Assembly (NCBI GenBank): GCA_026417375.1
Contig: JAOADJ010000018.1
Coordinates: 1 to 64,000, forward strand
Length of the DNA: 64,000 nt
Reading direction: 5' to 3'
Source: Melioribacteraceae bacterium
GTDB lineage: Bacteria > Bacteroidota > Ignavibacteria > Ignavibacteriales > Melioribacteraceae
Below the pieces are notes generated by a model. It had not been told where the DNA came from, ran no database searches, and saw nothing but the letters and a program-made list of their open reading frames with translations. Shown here piece after piece: positions 1 to 10,278 of this stretch (position 1 is the stretch's first letter; the number at the start of each line of letters is the position of its first letter). Both the position numbers and the translations under genes were made by a program.

Positions 1-1389
1 CGAATTTTGAAATCCGGAAAACAAACAAAAGAATTTTATGAAAACCTTTGGGAATCAATATTAAAAGGTGAAAGCTATTCTTCAATAATGATCAATAAAA
101 GAAAAAATGGCGAACATTATTGGGAATTAAATTCTATCTCATCTATAAAAGACCATAATGGGAATATTACTCACTTTGTTGCTGTTAAAGAAGATATAAC
201 AGAACAAAAGAAAATTGAACAACAATTATTAAAAGCAAAAGAAGAAGCTGAAGAAGCTGCAAAAGTAAGAACGCATTTATTAGCAAATTTATCACACGAA
301 TTCAGAACACCTCTTGGAAGTATAATTGGTTACTCATCAATATTAAAAAGCGATACTGAAGATGAAGAAATAAAAAGTATTGCTACTCAAATTGAACTTT
401 CCGGAAGAAGATTGATGAAAACCTTTAACGAACTTATAACTTTAACTGAGTTAGAAACTGACGAATTTGCAATTAATAATGTTGATCTCGATTTAATTTT
501 ATTCTGCAGTCAGTTAAAAATTTTATACGAAACAATTGCCGATGCAAAAGGATTAGAAATAAGAACCATTTTCTTAGTTGATGAATTAATTATTAACATA
601 GATGAAAATATTCTGACTAAAATTGTTGGTTATATTATTGATAATGCTATAAAGTTTACGGAAAAAGGTGAAGTAATAATCCAGTTAGAAAAATTAATCA
701 AAAACGAAAATGAAAAATTTGCTGTAATAAAAATTATTGATACTGGTAAAGGAATTAAAAATGAAGAACTTGAAATTATCTTTAAAGAATTCAGACAAGT
801 AAGTGAAGGAATCAGAAGAGATTTCGAAGGTCTTGGTTTGGGATTAACATTAGCAAGCCGTCTTTGCAGATTAATAGATGCTGAAATCAAAGTTGAAAGC
901 GAATATCAAATAGGTTCAACATTCTCAATTATAATTCCAATTAAAGTAACCGAAGAATCATTTGAAAAAGTACACGATCATGAAGTTCTGCCTGAACCAA
1001 ATATTAATCAGTCAACAGAACAAAATTATAATTTCTTGGTAGTTGAAGATAATCCTTTAAATGTTGATATACTTCAAAGATTATTTTCAAAGTATGGAAA
1101 TATTTATGTTGCAAGAGATGGCAAAAATGCAATCAAATTTGCAGAGACAAATAATTTAGACATAATGTTAATAGACATAAACCTTGGTTATGGAATTGAT
1201 GGAATTGAAGTATTAAATAAAATAAGAGAATTCGAACATCATAAAAACACACCTGCAATAGCTTTAACAGCTTATTCATCTGAAATGAGTAAAAGAGAAT
1301 TTATTCAAAAAGGATTTAATGATTTCGTAGCTAAACCCTTTGAAAAGAAACAACTGATTGATCTGGTGAATAAATTGTTAAAAAAATAA
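1..1389 (+). CDS. PAS domain hybrid histidine kinase / response regulator (5' truncated by window edge)
   Basis: Frame is open to base 1; PAS C-terminal part (VAVKEDITEQKK), H-box HEFRTPL, N/G boxes (IIDNAIKF, DTGKGI, GLGLGL), C-terminal REC (LVVEDNPLNVD, IMLIDINLG, KPFEKK). Confidence 0.9.
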   Translation, partial: RILKSGKQTKEFYENLWESILKGESYSSIMINKRKNGEHYWELNSISSIKDHNGNITHFVAVKEDITEQKKIEQQLLKAKEEAEEAAKVRTHLLANLSHEFRTPLGSIIGYSSILKSDTEDEEIKSIATQIELSGRRLMKTFNELITLTELETDEFAINNVDLDLILFCSQLKILYETIADAKGLEIRTIFLVDELIINIDENILTKIVGYIIDNAIKFTEKGEVIIQLEKLIKNENEKFAVIKIIDTGKGIKNEELEIIFKEFRQVSEGIRRDFEGLGLGLTLASRLCRLIDAEIKVESEYQIGSTFSIIIPIKVTEESFEKVHDHEVLPEPNINQSTEQNYNFLVVEDNPLNVDILQRLFSKYGNIYVARDGKNAIKFAETNNLDIMLIDINLGYGIDGIEVLNKIREFEHHKNTPAIALTAYSSEMSKREFIQKGFNDFVAKPFEKKQLIDLVNKLLKK

Positions 1390-1516
1390 CTCATAAATTT
1401 TTTAATGAATGAATAAATAAAAAATCAACCTTCCTTAAATCATACTTGCTTATTCAATTATAACCAAATAAGTTTCAGACATAAATATTCTATTAAATAA
1501 CTAATAGGTTAATTTT

Positions 1517-2734
1517 ATGAGTTTAAGTCTTATAGCAAAAACAATCAAACCTTCTCCAACATTAGCTTTAAATGAAAAAGCGGCAATACTAAGAGAAAAA
1601 GGGGATCCGGTAATTCACTTAGGAGGTGGCGAACCAAAAAGTCGTGCACCAATGGATGCAATTCTTTCAGCAGTAAATATGTTAAACAGTGGCGAAGTTC
1701 GTTATGCACCGGCAGATGGAATTCCGGAATTAAAAAAATCAATTATTCGCTACACGGAAGAATTTTATCACAGAAAAGTTAATCCCGAAAATGTAATTGC
1801 AAGTAGCGGTGCAAAACAAGCAATTATGGTTGCATTGCAGGCAATCTTAAATCCTCAGGAAGAAGTTATTTTTCCGGCACCTTACTGGGTAAGTTATCCT
1901 GATATGGCTCGTCTTGTTGGAGCTGTTCCTGTTCCTGTTCTTCCTGAAGATGGATCATTTTATCCTCGTCTTAAAGATATTGAAATGAGAGTTGGTTCTT
2001 ACACAAAAGCAATAATTATCAATTCTCCGAATAATCCAACTGGTGCAATGTACTCCGAAGAATTTATTGCCGATATAGTTGATTTCTGTGAGCGTAAAAA
2101 CATTTATTTAATTATGGATGATATTTATCATCGTTTAATTTTTGATGGAAGAAAACCAATCAGCGCATTCGATTACACTAAAAAATCTGTTGAAGAAAGT
2201 AAACTGTTAATTATCAATGGTGTTTCAAAGCAATATGCAATGACAGGATTTAGAATTGGTTGGGCTGTTGGAAACAAAAAACTTATTGAAGCAATGGCAA
2301 ATATTCAGGGGCATCAAACAAGCGGACCATCTGTCCTTTTACAAAAAGCAGCAGTTGGTGCATTAAATGGAATACAATCGAGTGTTGAAAGTTTACGTGT
2401 AACTTTAGAAAACAATCGTAATGTTTTAGTTGATCAACTTCGCTCATTTGAAGGTGTTAAAGTTCATGTGCCAGATGGAACATTTTATTTATTTGCTGAT
2501 TTTTCTGCATATGAAAAAGATTCACAAAAACTATCAAACTATTTGATTGATAAAGTTATGGTATTAACTGTTCCGGGAAAAGAATTTGGTTTAGATGGTT
2601 ATTTAAGATTAAGTTATTGCGGAACAATAAAAGATATTACAGAAGGAATAGAAAGAATGAAATGGGCTCTTGATCCAAATTCACCGAATGAACTTTACAT
2701 TGGCGACCGTAAATTAGTGAGGGACTGGTTATGA
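1517..2734 (+). CDS. Class I/II PLP-dependent aminotransferase (aspartate aminotransferase-like)
   Basis: SPNNPTGAMYS, SKQYAMTGFRIGW (PLP lysine region), C-terminal RLSYCGT; ATGA overlap with the next gene. Confidence 0.9.
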   Translation: MSLSLIAKTIKPSPTLALNEKAAILREKGDPVIHLGGGEPKSRAPMDAILSAVNMLNSGEVRYAPADGIPELKKSIIRYTEEFYHRKVNPENVIASSGAKQAIMVALQAILNPQEEVIFPAPYWVSYPDMARLVGAVPVPVLPEDGSFYPRLKDIEMRVGSYTKAIIINSPNNPTGAMYSEEFIADIVDFCERKNIYLIMDDIYHRLIFDGRKPISAFDYTKKSVEESKLLIINGVSKQYAMTGFRIGWAVGNKKLIEAMANIQGHQTSGPSVLLQKAAVGALNGIQSSVESLRVTLENNRNVLVDQLRSFEGVKVHVPDGTFYLFADFSAYEKDSQKLSNYLIDKVMVLTVPGKEFGLDGYLRLSYCGTIKDITEGIERMKWALDPNSPNELYIGDRKLVRDWL

Positions 2735-4389
2735 GCAAATATTTAGAATTCAACACACCAGCGTCAAAGCAAGCTTTAGAACTTGCTTCAGATTTCAGAT
2801 TAAAAAATCAAGGGTTAACTCATCTCGATAGAGTTTATTGGAATTTGCCAAATGAATCATTGTATGAAGAAATAATTTTTAGAAACGAAGCTAAACTAGC
2901 AAAGCATGGAGCTTTAGTTGTAAATACAGGCAAACATACAGCTCGTGCTGCATCAGATAAGTATATTGTTTTAGAAAGTTCAACTTCAAAAGATATTTGG
3001 TGGGGAACTTATAATCGTCCTTATGCTCATGAAAAATGGTCACAATTAATGGGGAGACTTCAAGCATGGGCACAAGGTGAAGAACTATTTGTTCAAGATG
3101 TTTTTGCCGGCGCTGACCCTGATTATAAACTTCCTGTAAGAATTATTACTGAAAAAGCATGGCATAGTTTATTTGTCAGAAATATGTTCATTACAACAAA
3201 TAATAAAGATGAATTAAAAAATTTCGTTCCTGAGTTTACGGTTATTGCAGTACCCGGTTTTAAAGTTGATCCAATAAATGATGGAACAAGAAGTGAAACC
3301 GGAATTATTTTAAATTTCGATCAAAGAACAGCAATTATTGCAAATACACTTTATGCCGGTGAAATTAAAAAATCTGTATTTACAGTATTAAATTTTCTTT
3401 TAACATACCAAGATGTTTTACCAATGCACTGCTCTGCAAATGTCGGGGAAAGTGGTGATGTAGCTTTATTCTTTGGTTTGAGCGGAACCGGAAAAACAAC
3501 TTTATCTGCTGATCCGAAAAGAAAATTAATTGGTGATGATGAACATGGATGGAGCTCTGAAGGTGTGTTCAATTTTGAAGCGGGTTGTTATGCAAAAGTA
3601 ATTCGTCTTTCTGCTGAACATGAACCACAAATTTATGCTACAACAAAAAAATTCGGCACAATTTTAGAAAATGTAGTTTATGATCCTGTTACAAGAAATA
3701 TTGATCTTGATGATGATTCAATTACAGAAAATACCCGTGCTTCTTATCCATTAGATTTTATTCCGAATATAATTCAAGAAGGTTATGTAAGAACTCATCC
3801 AAAGAATGTTATATTTTTAACTTGTGATGCAAGTGGTGTAATGCCTCCAATTGCAAGATTAACTCCTGAACAAGCACAATATCATTTTATAAGTGGCTAT
3901 ACATCAAAAATAGCAGGAACCGAAATTGGTTTAGGAATAGAACCACAAATTACTTTTTCAGCATGTTTTGGTGGACCTTTTATGGTTCGTCATCCGTTTG
4001 AATATTCTGAAATGTTAAAACAAAGAATTATAAAACACAAAGCAAATGTTTGGCTTGTAAATACTGGTTGGGTTGGCGGAAGATTCGGAGTTGGAAAAAG
4101 AATCAGTATTCGCCACACAAGAAATTTATTGAATGCAGCTTTAGATGGAAAACTTGATAATGTTCAGTATAGAAAAGACAAACTATTTGGCTTCGAAGTG
4201 CCTTTAACTTGTCCGGATGTACCAGAAGATGTTCTTTATCCTGAAGCTTCCTGGGGAAACAAAGATGAATATTGGAAAAAATATGATGCGTTGGCTGCAC
4301 GATTTAATGAAAATTTCAAATTGTTCGAAAAAGGTTGTTCTCAAGATGTAATTAATGCTGGACCGAAAAGATTAGCACAAGTGAAATAA
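2731..4389 (+). CDS. pckA: Phosphoenolpyruvate carboxykinase (ATP)
   Basis: GLSGTGKTTLSADPKRKLIGDDEHGWS P-loop, NTGWVGGRFGVGKRISIRHTR, full-length 552 aa. Confidence 0.96.
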   Translation: MSKYLEFNTPASKQALELASDFRLKNQGLTHLDRVYWNLPNESLYEEIIFRNEAKLAKHGALVVNTGKHTARAASDKYIVLESSTSKDIWWGTYNRPYAHEKWSQLMGRLQAWAQGEELFVQDVFAGADPDYKLPVRIITEKAWHSLFVRNMFITTNNKDELKNFVPEFTVIAVPGFKVDPINDGTRSETGIILNFDQRTAIIANTLYAGEIKKSVFTVLNFLLTYQDVLPMHCSANVGESGDVALFFGLSGTGKTTLSADPKRKLIGDDEHGWSSEGVFNFEAGCYAKVIRLSAEHEPQIYATTKKFGTILENVVYDPVTRNIDLDDDSITENTRASYPLDFIPNIIQEGYVRTHPKNVIFLTCDASGVMPPIARLTPEQAQYHFISGYTSKIAGTEIGLGIEPQITFSACFGGPFMVRHPFEYSEMLKQRIIKHKANVWLVNTGWVGGRFGVGKRISIRHTRNLLNAALDGKLDNVQYRKDKLFGFEVPLTCPDVPEDVLYPEASWGNKDEYWKKYDALAARFNENFKLFEKGCSQDVINAGPKRLAQVK

Positions 4390-4397
4390 TTTATTTT

Positions 4398-4440
4398 ATC
4401 ACACTTGGGTAATTTCGTTTGAAGTTTATCCAGGTGTGAT
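4398..4440 (+). terminator. Stem-loop downstream of pckA
   Basis: ATCACACTTGG ... CCAGGTGTGAT (one wobble) followed by TTAATTTTAT. Confidence 0.6.
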
Positions 4441-4453
4441 TTAATTTTATAAT

Positions 4454-4470
4454 AATAATTCGAAAGGCAA
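4454..4470 (+). promoter_or_regulatory. Shared 17-nt leader element, copy 1 (5 nt before GTG start)
   Basis: AATAATTCGAAAGGCAA, identical to 19327-19343. Confidence 0.55.
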
Positions 4471-4475
4471 ATTAA

Positions 4476-4898
4476 GTGAACTCATATTTTAAATTAGTTA
4501 GTATTTTATTTTTATTCGTTGTTATCACATCATGTAAAAAAATTGAAGATAGTCTTTCAATTCCCGAAGAAATTTATAATAATACTCCAGCTGTTTCAAT
4601 TACAAACGAAAATTTTTCTTATGCTATAAAAGCAAAATATTTTACCAAAGATGAAAATTATAATTTAAATTTTACTTCAGATTCGGTTAAAGTTTCTGTT
4701 GCTGCTTCTAATTTAACTGCAGGTTCAGTAAAAGTTGAAATTACACTTAAAGATGGCTCAAAACCTTTTTATAGAAATTTATTAACTAATTATGCTTTAA
4801 GTGAACAGTTTAAAGTTAAAAGTGAAATTTCGAAGGTGAATATTACTTTTACAAATTTTACCGGTGATTTTGCTTTTAATATGAAAACAGCTTATTAG
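4476..4898 (+). CDS. Small hypothetical lipoprotein
   Basis: GTG start; signal with lipobox-like LFVVITSCKK; no recognised domain. Confidence 0.65.
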   Translation: MNSYFKLVSILFLFVVITSCKKIEDSLSIPEEIYNNTPAVSITNENFSYAIKAKYFTKDENYNLNFTSDSVKVSVAASNLTAGSVKVEITLKDGSKPFYRNLLTNYALSEQFKVKSEISKVNITFTNFTGDFAFNMKTAY

Positions 4899-6958
4899 TT
4901 TATTGTTTCAAAAATGACTGAGAAAGTTGATCCCTGATTTAATTTACTTTCAACTTCTATTTTTCCATTCATCATTTCTGTCATTCTTTTTACTAATGAT
5001 AGTCCTAATCCGAATCCATCAAAATTTCTGTTTGTTCCTTCTGATATTTGTTTAAATGCATCGAATAAATAATTCATATCTTCTTCTTTAATTCCAATCC
5101 CTGTATCCTTGACAGAAATTTTAATAAAACTTTTTTCTGATTCTTTATAAATATTTGAAAATATTTTTATTTCTCCTTTCAAAGTAAATTTAATTGCATT
5201 ATCTACTAAATGATGAATTATTACTTTGAAATAATCCTTATCAACTAAAGCTATTTGTTCATCTTCAATTTCATTTATTATTCTTATTCCTTTTAAATTT
5301 ACCTTTTGCAGATTATAATCAATTATTTTATTAATAATTGGTACAATGTTAAATTTATTTATATTCAAATTTACTGTTGATGATTCAAGTTCTGAGAATA
5401 ATAAAACACTATCAAGAGATGTCAGTAATCTATTTCCACCTTCTTTAATTCCAAAAACCATTTCAATTAATTCATGGTCATTAATTTCATATTCAAGCAT
5501 TTCACTAAAGCCAAGTATTGATACAAGTGGTGTTCTGAATTCGTGGCTTATTTTATTGAGTAAAATTGTTTTTGCATTTAATGATTTTTCAACTTGTTCT
5601 TTGGCTTTTATTAATTCTTCCTGATATTCTTTAATTCTTGTAATATCCTCTTGAATAGAGATATAATTAATTGTTTCTCCTTCTGAATTTTTTACTGGAG
5701 CAAAACTTGCCCACACCCAAAATACTTTTCCTTTTTTTGAAATTAAATTTAATTCAGAAGAGCTTTGCGATTCTTCAATAATTCTTTTTTTAAGTTTTAA
5801 AATATTTTCTGAATATTGTTCTTTACAATTCAATTCTAATACACTTTTCCCTATTAACTCTTTTACATCATAATTTGTTTTATTTAATACTGATTCATTT
5901 ACATATTGAATATTGAGGTTTGTATCCAGAATAAAAACTAATGAGTTACTTTGATTAATTGCAGTTATCAACTTAAGATTGTCTTTTTGTGCTTCTTCTT
6001 TTTTGTGTATGGCGTCTTTTAATTGTTTGGTGAGAGCATACAATTCTTGTGTTCTTATTTTTACTTTATTTTCCAACTCATATTTTGCTTCGAGTATTTT
6101 ATCTTCCATTAATTTTCTTTCAGTAATATCAATAATTGTAATTTCGTTGTATTCAATATTATCAACTTTAATTTTTTGTGAATGAAAAAGAATTGGTATT
6201 GGTGAACCTTCTGAATTTATAAGTATTGCTTCTTCGTTATTGACAATTTCTTCTTTAAATAATTTCTTATCTAAAAACAATAAATAATCTCTTATATCTT
6301 TACCTAAAATTTCATCTTTAGGAATTCCAAGTAATTTACTTGCAGCATTATTTAAATCAATTACGATATTGTTAAGATTGGTTAAAACAATACCTTCATT
6401 TATTGTGTTAAATATTTTATAAAGATTTTTAACTGTTTCATTTAATGTAATTAATAATTCATTTGAATTGTTATTTATTTGTTCGTTTTGTGTTTGTACA
6501 TTAAAATAAATTAACCCGAAAATTTTTATTAAGAGATTTAATTCATCTTTTATTTTTTGAGATAAAGAAAAATTATTGTTTAAGTTAATTATAATTAACC
6601 CTTCTAATTTCCCTTTATTCTGTAATGGAATAATATAAATGTTACTAATCTCTTCATTATTCCATTCAACTATTTCATTAGTTTCAAATACTTTTTCTAT
6701 GATGTTATTTGAAATTAATTTTTCAAATAATTGTTGACTGTGTTCATTATAAGATTGGGGTTCTGTTTTAATAATATCAAAATCAAAAGTAATATTATTT
6801 AATAAGCAGATTGCCGTGCAAACATGTCCATCTATTTTTGAAATTTTCTGAAGTGTATATGAAATTAATTCTTCATTATTATTAATGCTATTAGAAATAA
6901 TGTCAAGAAAATCATTCAGATTTATTTTCGATGACAATATTTTATTAAAGTTGTCCAT
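4895..6958 (-). CDS. PAS domain sensor histidine kinase
   Basis: Two PAS-like regions, HEFRTPLVSILGFSEML H-box, VDNAIKF, DTGIGI, GFGLGLSL. Confidence 0.9.
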   Translation of the reverse strand: MDNFNKILSSKINLNDFLDIISNSINNNEELISYTLQKISKIDGHVCTAICLLNNITFDFDIIKTEPQSYNEHSQQLFEKLISNNIIEKVFETNEIVEWNNEEISNIYIIPLQNKGKLEGLIIINLNNNFSLSQKIKDELNLLIKIFGLIYFNVQTQNEQINNNSNELLITLNETVKNLYKIFNTINEGIVLTNLNNIVIDLNNAASKLLGIPKDEILGKDIRDYLLFLDKKLFKEEIVNNEEAILINSEGSPIPILFHSQKIKVDNIEYNEITIIDITERKLMEDKILEAKYELENKVKIRTQELYALTKQLKDAIHKKEEAQKDNLKLITAINQSNSLVFILDTNLNIQYVNESVLNKTNYDVKELIGKSVLELNCKEQYSENILKLKKRIIEESQSSSELNLISKKGKVFWVWASFAPVKNSEGETINYISIQEDITRIKEYQEELIKAKEQVEKSLNAKTILLNKISHEFRTPLVSILGFSEMLEYEINDHELIEMVFGIKEGGNRLLTSLDSVLLFSELESSTVNLNINKFNIVPIINKIIDYNLQKVNLKGIRIINEIEDEQIALVDKDYFKVIIHHLVDNAIKFTLKGEIKIFSNIYKESEKSFIKISVKDTGIGIKEEDMNYLFDAFKQISEGTNRNFDGFGLGLSLVKRMTEMMNGKIEVESKLNQGSTFSVIFETIN

Positions 6959-6961
6959 TAT

Positions 6962-7813
6962 TTAAAGCATTATAAGTTTAACTGTTGAAGTATAGTCATT
7001 AATAAATTTTTCTTTTAATTCAGTTAAAGTTCCTTTCTTTATTTTCAATGTATCCCAAATTAAAGTATTGGGTTTAGGAATTATATCGTACCCGGAATAA
7101 CCCAACTCTAAAATGTGTGATAAAATATTTGATAGATGAACAATTGATATTAATAAATTATTATTACTTGTATTTGATTTAACGCAATTATCATGAAACA
7201 AAATAACATCCTGAATTGATTCGGGAATTCTCCATTTTTCAGCTAATAACTTTCCTACTTCTTCGTGTGTAATTCCAAGTATTTCTTTTTCTGCTTCTTT
7301 TATTAAACAATTTTTTTCTTTTACTAACTCAAAAACTTTTTTATAGTCCTCACCGGCATATTCAAGAAAAATTATTTTACCAATATCATGTAAAACTCCA
7401 GAAAGAAAATAGTTTTCAAGTTTTTTTTCACCTATTGCATTTGCAACATTTCTTGATATAACACCAACAGCAATTGAGTGTGCCCAAAAATCAACAGGAC
7501 GAAAACCTTTTATTTTTATTTCTTTTGAAAACATGGAAATAACAGAGAGAGTAAAAACAATATCTTTTACTTCATTTCTGCCAATGTAAAGTATTGCATC
7601 TGAAATCGAATCAATTTTTCCATGAAATCCATAAAGTGGTGAATTTGCAACTTTTAAAATTTTTAATGTTGTTGATTGATCGGTCAATATTATGTTTGCC
7701 AATTTTGTATTTGTTGTGTAAGGATCTTCAATTGCTTCTGTAATTGCAGTAAATATCGTTGGCAATGTCGGAAGTTTATTAATCGAATTAATCAGCTTTT
7801 CATTTATCTTCAT
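6962..7813 (-). CDS. HDOD domain protein
   Basis: INKLPTLPTI, VANSPLYGF, ILYIGRNEVKDIVF, LHDIGKIIF; HDOD-type sequence. Confidence 0.85.
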   Translation of the reverse strand: MKINEKLINSINKLPTLPTIFTAITEAIEDPYTTNTKLANIILTDQSTTLKILKVANSPLYGFHGKIDSISDAILYIGRNEVKDIVFTLSVISMFSKEIKIKGFRPVDFWAHSIAVGVISRNVANAIGEKKLENYFLSGVLHDIGKIIFLEYAGEDYKKVFELVKEKNCLIKEAEKEILGITHEEVGKLLAEKWRIPESIQDVILFHDNCVKSNTSNNNLLISIVHLSNILSHILELGYSGYDIIPKPNTLIWDTLKIKKGTLTELKEKFINDYTSTVKLIML

Positions 7814-8124
7814 ATAGATTCTTTTTTATTAATTATCTCAAGTGCCAAAGAATACAACTCTTCTTCAATTTCGTTGCTTGGTAACCAATTAATTTTACTA
7901 TTTGTACCATTTTTAACTTCCTCACTTGAAATTTTAGATTCTTTGTTTTCATTAATTAATGTTTTAATAACTACACTTTTTATACCCCAGATCTTTAAAA
8001 CTCTGAAATGAGATTCATTAATAACTGTATCTTTATTGATAATTACTTGTCCATAACGGTTTACCACTGGTTCGGCAACAATTAACCCTTTGACTACGTT
8101 TTCTATAGGAATATTTTCATTCAT
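7810..8124 (-). CDS. Small protein resembling the N-terminal adaptor domain found near HDOD/HD-GYP proteins
   Basis: VVKGLIVAEPVVNRYGQVIINKDTVINESHFRVLKIWGIKSVVI pattern; 4-nt overlap with the HDOD gene. Confidence 0.6.
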   Translation of the reverse strand: MNENIPIENVVKGLIVAEPVVNRYGQVIINKDTVINESHFRVLKIWGIKSVVIKTLINENKESKISSEEVKNGTNSKINWLPSNEIEEELYSLALEIINKKESI

Positions 8125-8202
8125 AAGAGTTACTTTTTTTATATTAATTATCGAAATAAATTAGTTTTTATTGATTGTTTTTTGTAATAAAAAGGTAAAA
8201 AA

Positions 8203-9393
8203 ATGCTCTCAAATGTCATTAATAAAATTGCTTATTCACCTACAATGAAAATATCAGCAGAGGTAAAAAAATTATTAGAAAATGGTGAAAATATTATAGA
8301 TTTAACCGTAGGAGAACCAGATTTTGATACCCCCGACAATATAAAACAAGCCGCTATTAAAGCAATTCAAAACAATTTTACCAAGTACACAGAAAATACT
8401 GGAATTTTTGATTTAAGAAAGGCAATTGCAAATAAATTTAAAAATGACAATAACCTTGATTACTCAACAGATGAAATTATAGTTAGCACTGGAGCAAAAC
8501 AGACAATATTTTTAGCTATACAATCAATTATTAATGATGGTGATGAAGTAATCTTTTCTTCACCATATTATGTTTCATATCCGGAGATGGTAAAAATCGC
8601 TGGTGGTAAATCGGTTGTAATCCCCACTGATGAAAAAACTGGTTTTAAAATTACAGCTGAAATGCTTTCAAAATCTCTAACAGAGAAAACAAAATTATTA
8701 ATCGTATGTAATCCGTCTAATCCAACAGGAAGTGTTTATTCTAAAGATGAAATATTAAAATTATCTGAAGTTATAGAAGGGAAAGATATTTTTATTCTTT
8801 CTGATGAAATCTATGAAAAAATTATTTACGATAACTTTGAATATTTTAGTTTTGCTTCGGCAAGTAAAAAAATAAAGGAAAGAACTATTACAATAAACGG
8901 CTGTTCAAAAACATATTCAATGACCGGATGGCGTTTGGGATATGCAGCTGCAAATAGTGAAATAATCAAAGCTATGGCAAAATATCAAAGTCATAACACC
9001 GGAAACACATCATCAATTTCACAGGCAGCCGCTTTAGAAGCTTTAACAGGGGATCAAACTTTTGTAAAACATATTAAAAAAGAATTTGAAAAAAGAAGAG
9101 ATTATTTACACGAAGAATTATCATCAATAGAAAATTTAATTTGTTTTAAACCAAGCGGTGCATTTTATTTTTTCCCAAATGTTAAAAGATTTTTTGGTAA
9201 AACATTCAGTGGTAAAGAAATTAAAAATTCAGAAGATTTGTCATTGTTTTTACTTCAAAATGGAAAAGTTGCAACTGTACCCGGAACTGCCTTTGGATTA
9301 GATGGATATATTAGAATTTCTTATTCAACATCAATAGAAAATTTAATTGAAGCAACAAAGAGAATTAAAGAAAGTTTAAGTTTGTTAAAATAA
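8203..9393 (+). CDS. Aspartate aminotransferase-like PLP enzyme
   Basis: TVGEPDFDTP, CNPSNPTGSVYS, NGCSKTYSMTGWRLGY, RISYSTS. Confidence 0.92.
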   Translation: MLSNVINKIAYSPTMKISAEVKKLLENGENIIDLTVGEPDFDTPDNIKQAAIKAIQNNFTKYTENTGIFDLRKAIANKFKNDNNLDYSTDEIIVSTGAKQTIFLAIQSIINDGDEVIFSSPYYVSYPEMVKIAGGKSVVIPTDEKTGFKITAEMLSKSLTEKTKLLIVCNPSNPTGSVYSKDEILKLSEVIEGKDIFILSDEIYEKIIYDNFEYFSFASASKKIKERTITINGCSKTYSMTGWRLGYAAANSEIIKAMAKYQSHNTGNTSSISQAAALEALTGDQTFVKHIKKEFEKRRDYLHEELSSIENLICFKPSGAFYFFPNVKRFFGKTFSGKEIKNSEDLSLFLLQNGKVATVPGTAFGLDGYIRISYSTSIENLIEATKRIKESLSLLK

Positions 9394-9394
9394 T

Positions 9395-10267
9395 TTAGCT
9401 ACTTAAATAACCTTCCAAAGCTTTCATAACTTTTTCTTTTGGCATTTGCTGACCCGTCCAAAGTTCATAAGACTTTGCACCTTGTTCAACAAACATTTTC
9501 AACCCGGTAATAATTGTTGCACCTTGACTTTCGGCAATTTTCAACAATTTTGTTTTAATAGGATTATAAACCACATCAAAAATTATCTGCCCTTTCATAA
9601 ATGATTCTTTTATTGTTGTAGCTGAATCATCTACATTTGGATACATTCCCATTGAAGAAGTATTAACAATTAACTTGGCATCACGAAAAACTTCTATTAA
9701 ATCTGGTGGAACTAAAGGATAAGATTTAATTTCATTAAATAACATTTTAGTAGAAAAATATTCCTTTAAAGATTCAGCAATTTGTTCGGTTCTGTTAATA
9801 ATAGAAATTTGACCGACATTAAAATGTCTGATCAAAGCATAAATTACACTTCTTGCGGCACCGCCTGCACCAATTACAATAACTTTTGAATTTACAATTT
9901 CTTCTTTAAATGGTAAGAGTGATTCAACAACTCCATGGACATCAGTGTTATATCCTTTTAAAATTCCTTCTTCATTTACAATAGTATTAACAGCACCAAT
10001 AATATTTGCTTCTTCAGATACATCTTTCAAAATAGGTAAAACTTTTTCTTTTAGAGGAATTGTAACATTGAATCCTTTAATTCCCAAGGCTACCATTCCT
10101 TTTAAAGCATCTTTTAATAACGCTGGTGGAACATCAAAAGGAAGATATAAATAATTCAATCCCGAAAGTTCAAAAGAAATATTGTGCATTAATGGAGAAA
10201 AAGAATGTTTTATTGGATGACCAATTACACCAATGATTTTTGTATTTTGATTAAACTTGTTTTCCAC
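9395..10267 (-). CDS. aroE: Shikimate dehydrogenase
   Basis: GVIGHPIKHSFSPLMHN, FNVTIPLKE, GAVNTI, GAGGAARSVIYAL, NTSSMGMYP. Confidence 0.94.
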   Translation of the reverse strand: MENKFNQNTKIIGVIGHPIKHSFSPLMHNISFELSGLNYLYLPFDVPPALLKDALKGMVALGIKGFNVTIPLKEKVLPILKDVSEEANIIGAVNTIVNEEGILKGYNTDVHGVVESLLPFKEEIVNSKVIVIGAGGAARSVIYALIRHFNVGQISIINRTEQIAESLKEYFSTKMLFNEIKSYPLVPPDLIEVFRDAKLIVNTSSMGMYPNVDDSATTIKESFMKGQIIFDVVYNPIKTKLLKIAESQGATIITGLKMFVEQGAKSYELWTGQQMPKEKVMKALEGYLSS

Positions 10268-10278
10268 TTTAAATTCAA

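Noticed and set aside
630-890. Antisense ORFs listed in the ORF track (e.g. 630-890 -, 1545-1742 -, 2891-3073 -, 5346-5624 +, 24605-24853 +, 59217-59453 -)
   Set aside because: They lie inside strongly supported CDSs on the other strand, have low-complexity or unnatural composition and no motif.
1517-9393. Two aminotransferases as a recent tandem duplication
   Set aside because: The proteins at 1517-2734 and 8203-9393 are clearly divergent and not adjacent; ordinary paralogs of the family.
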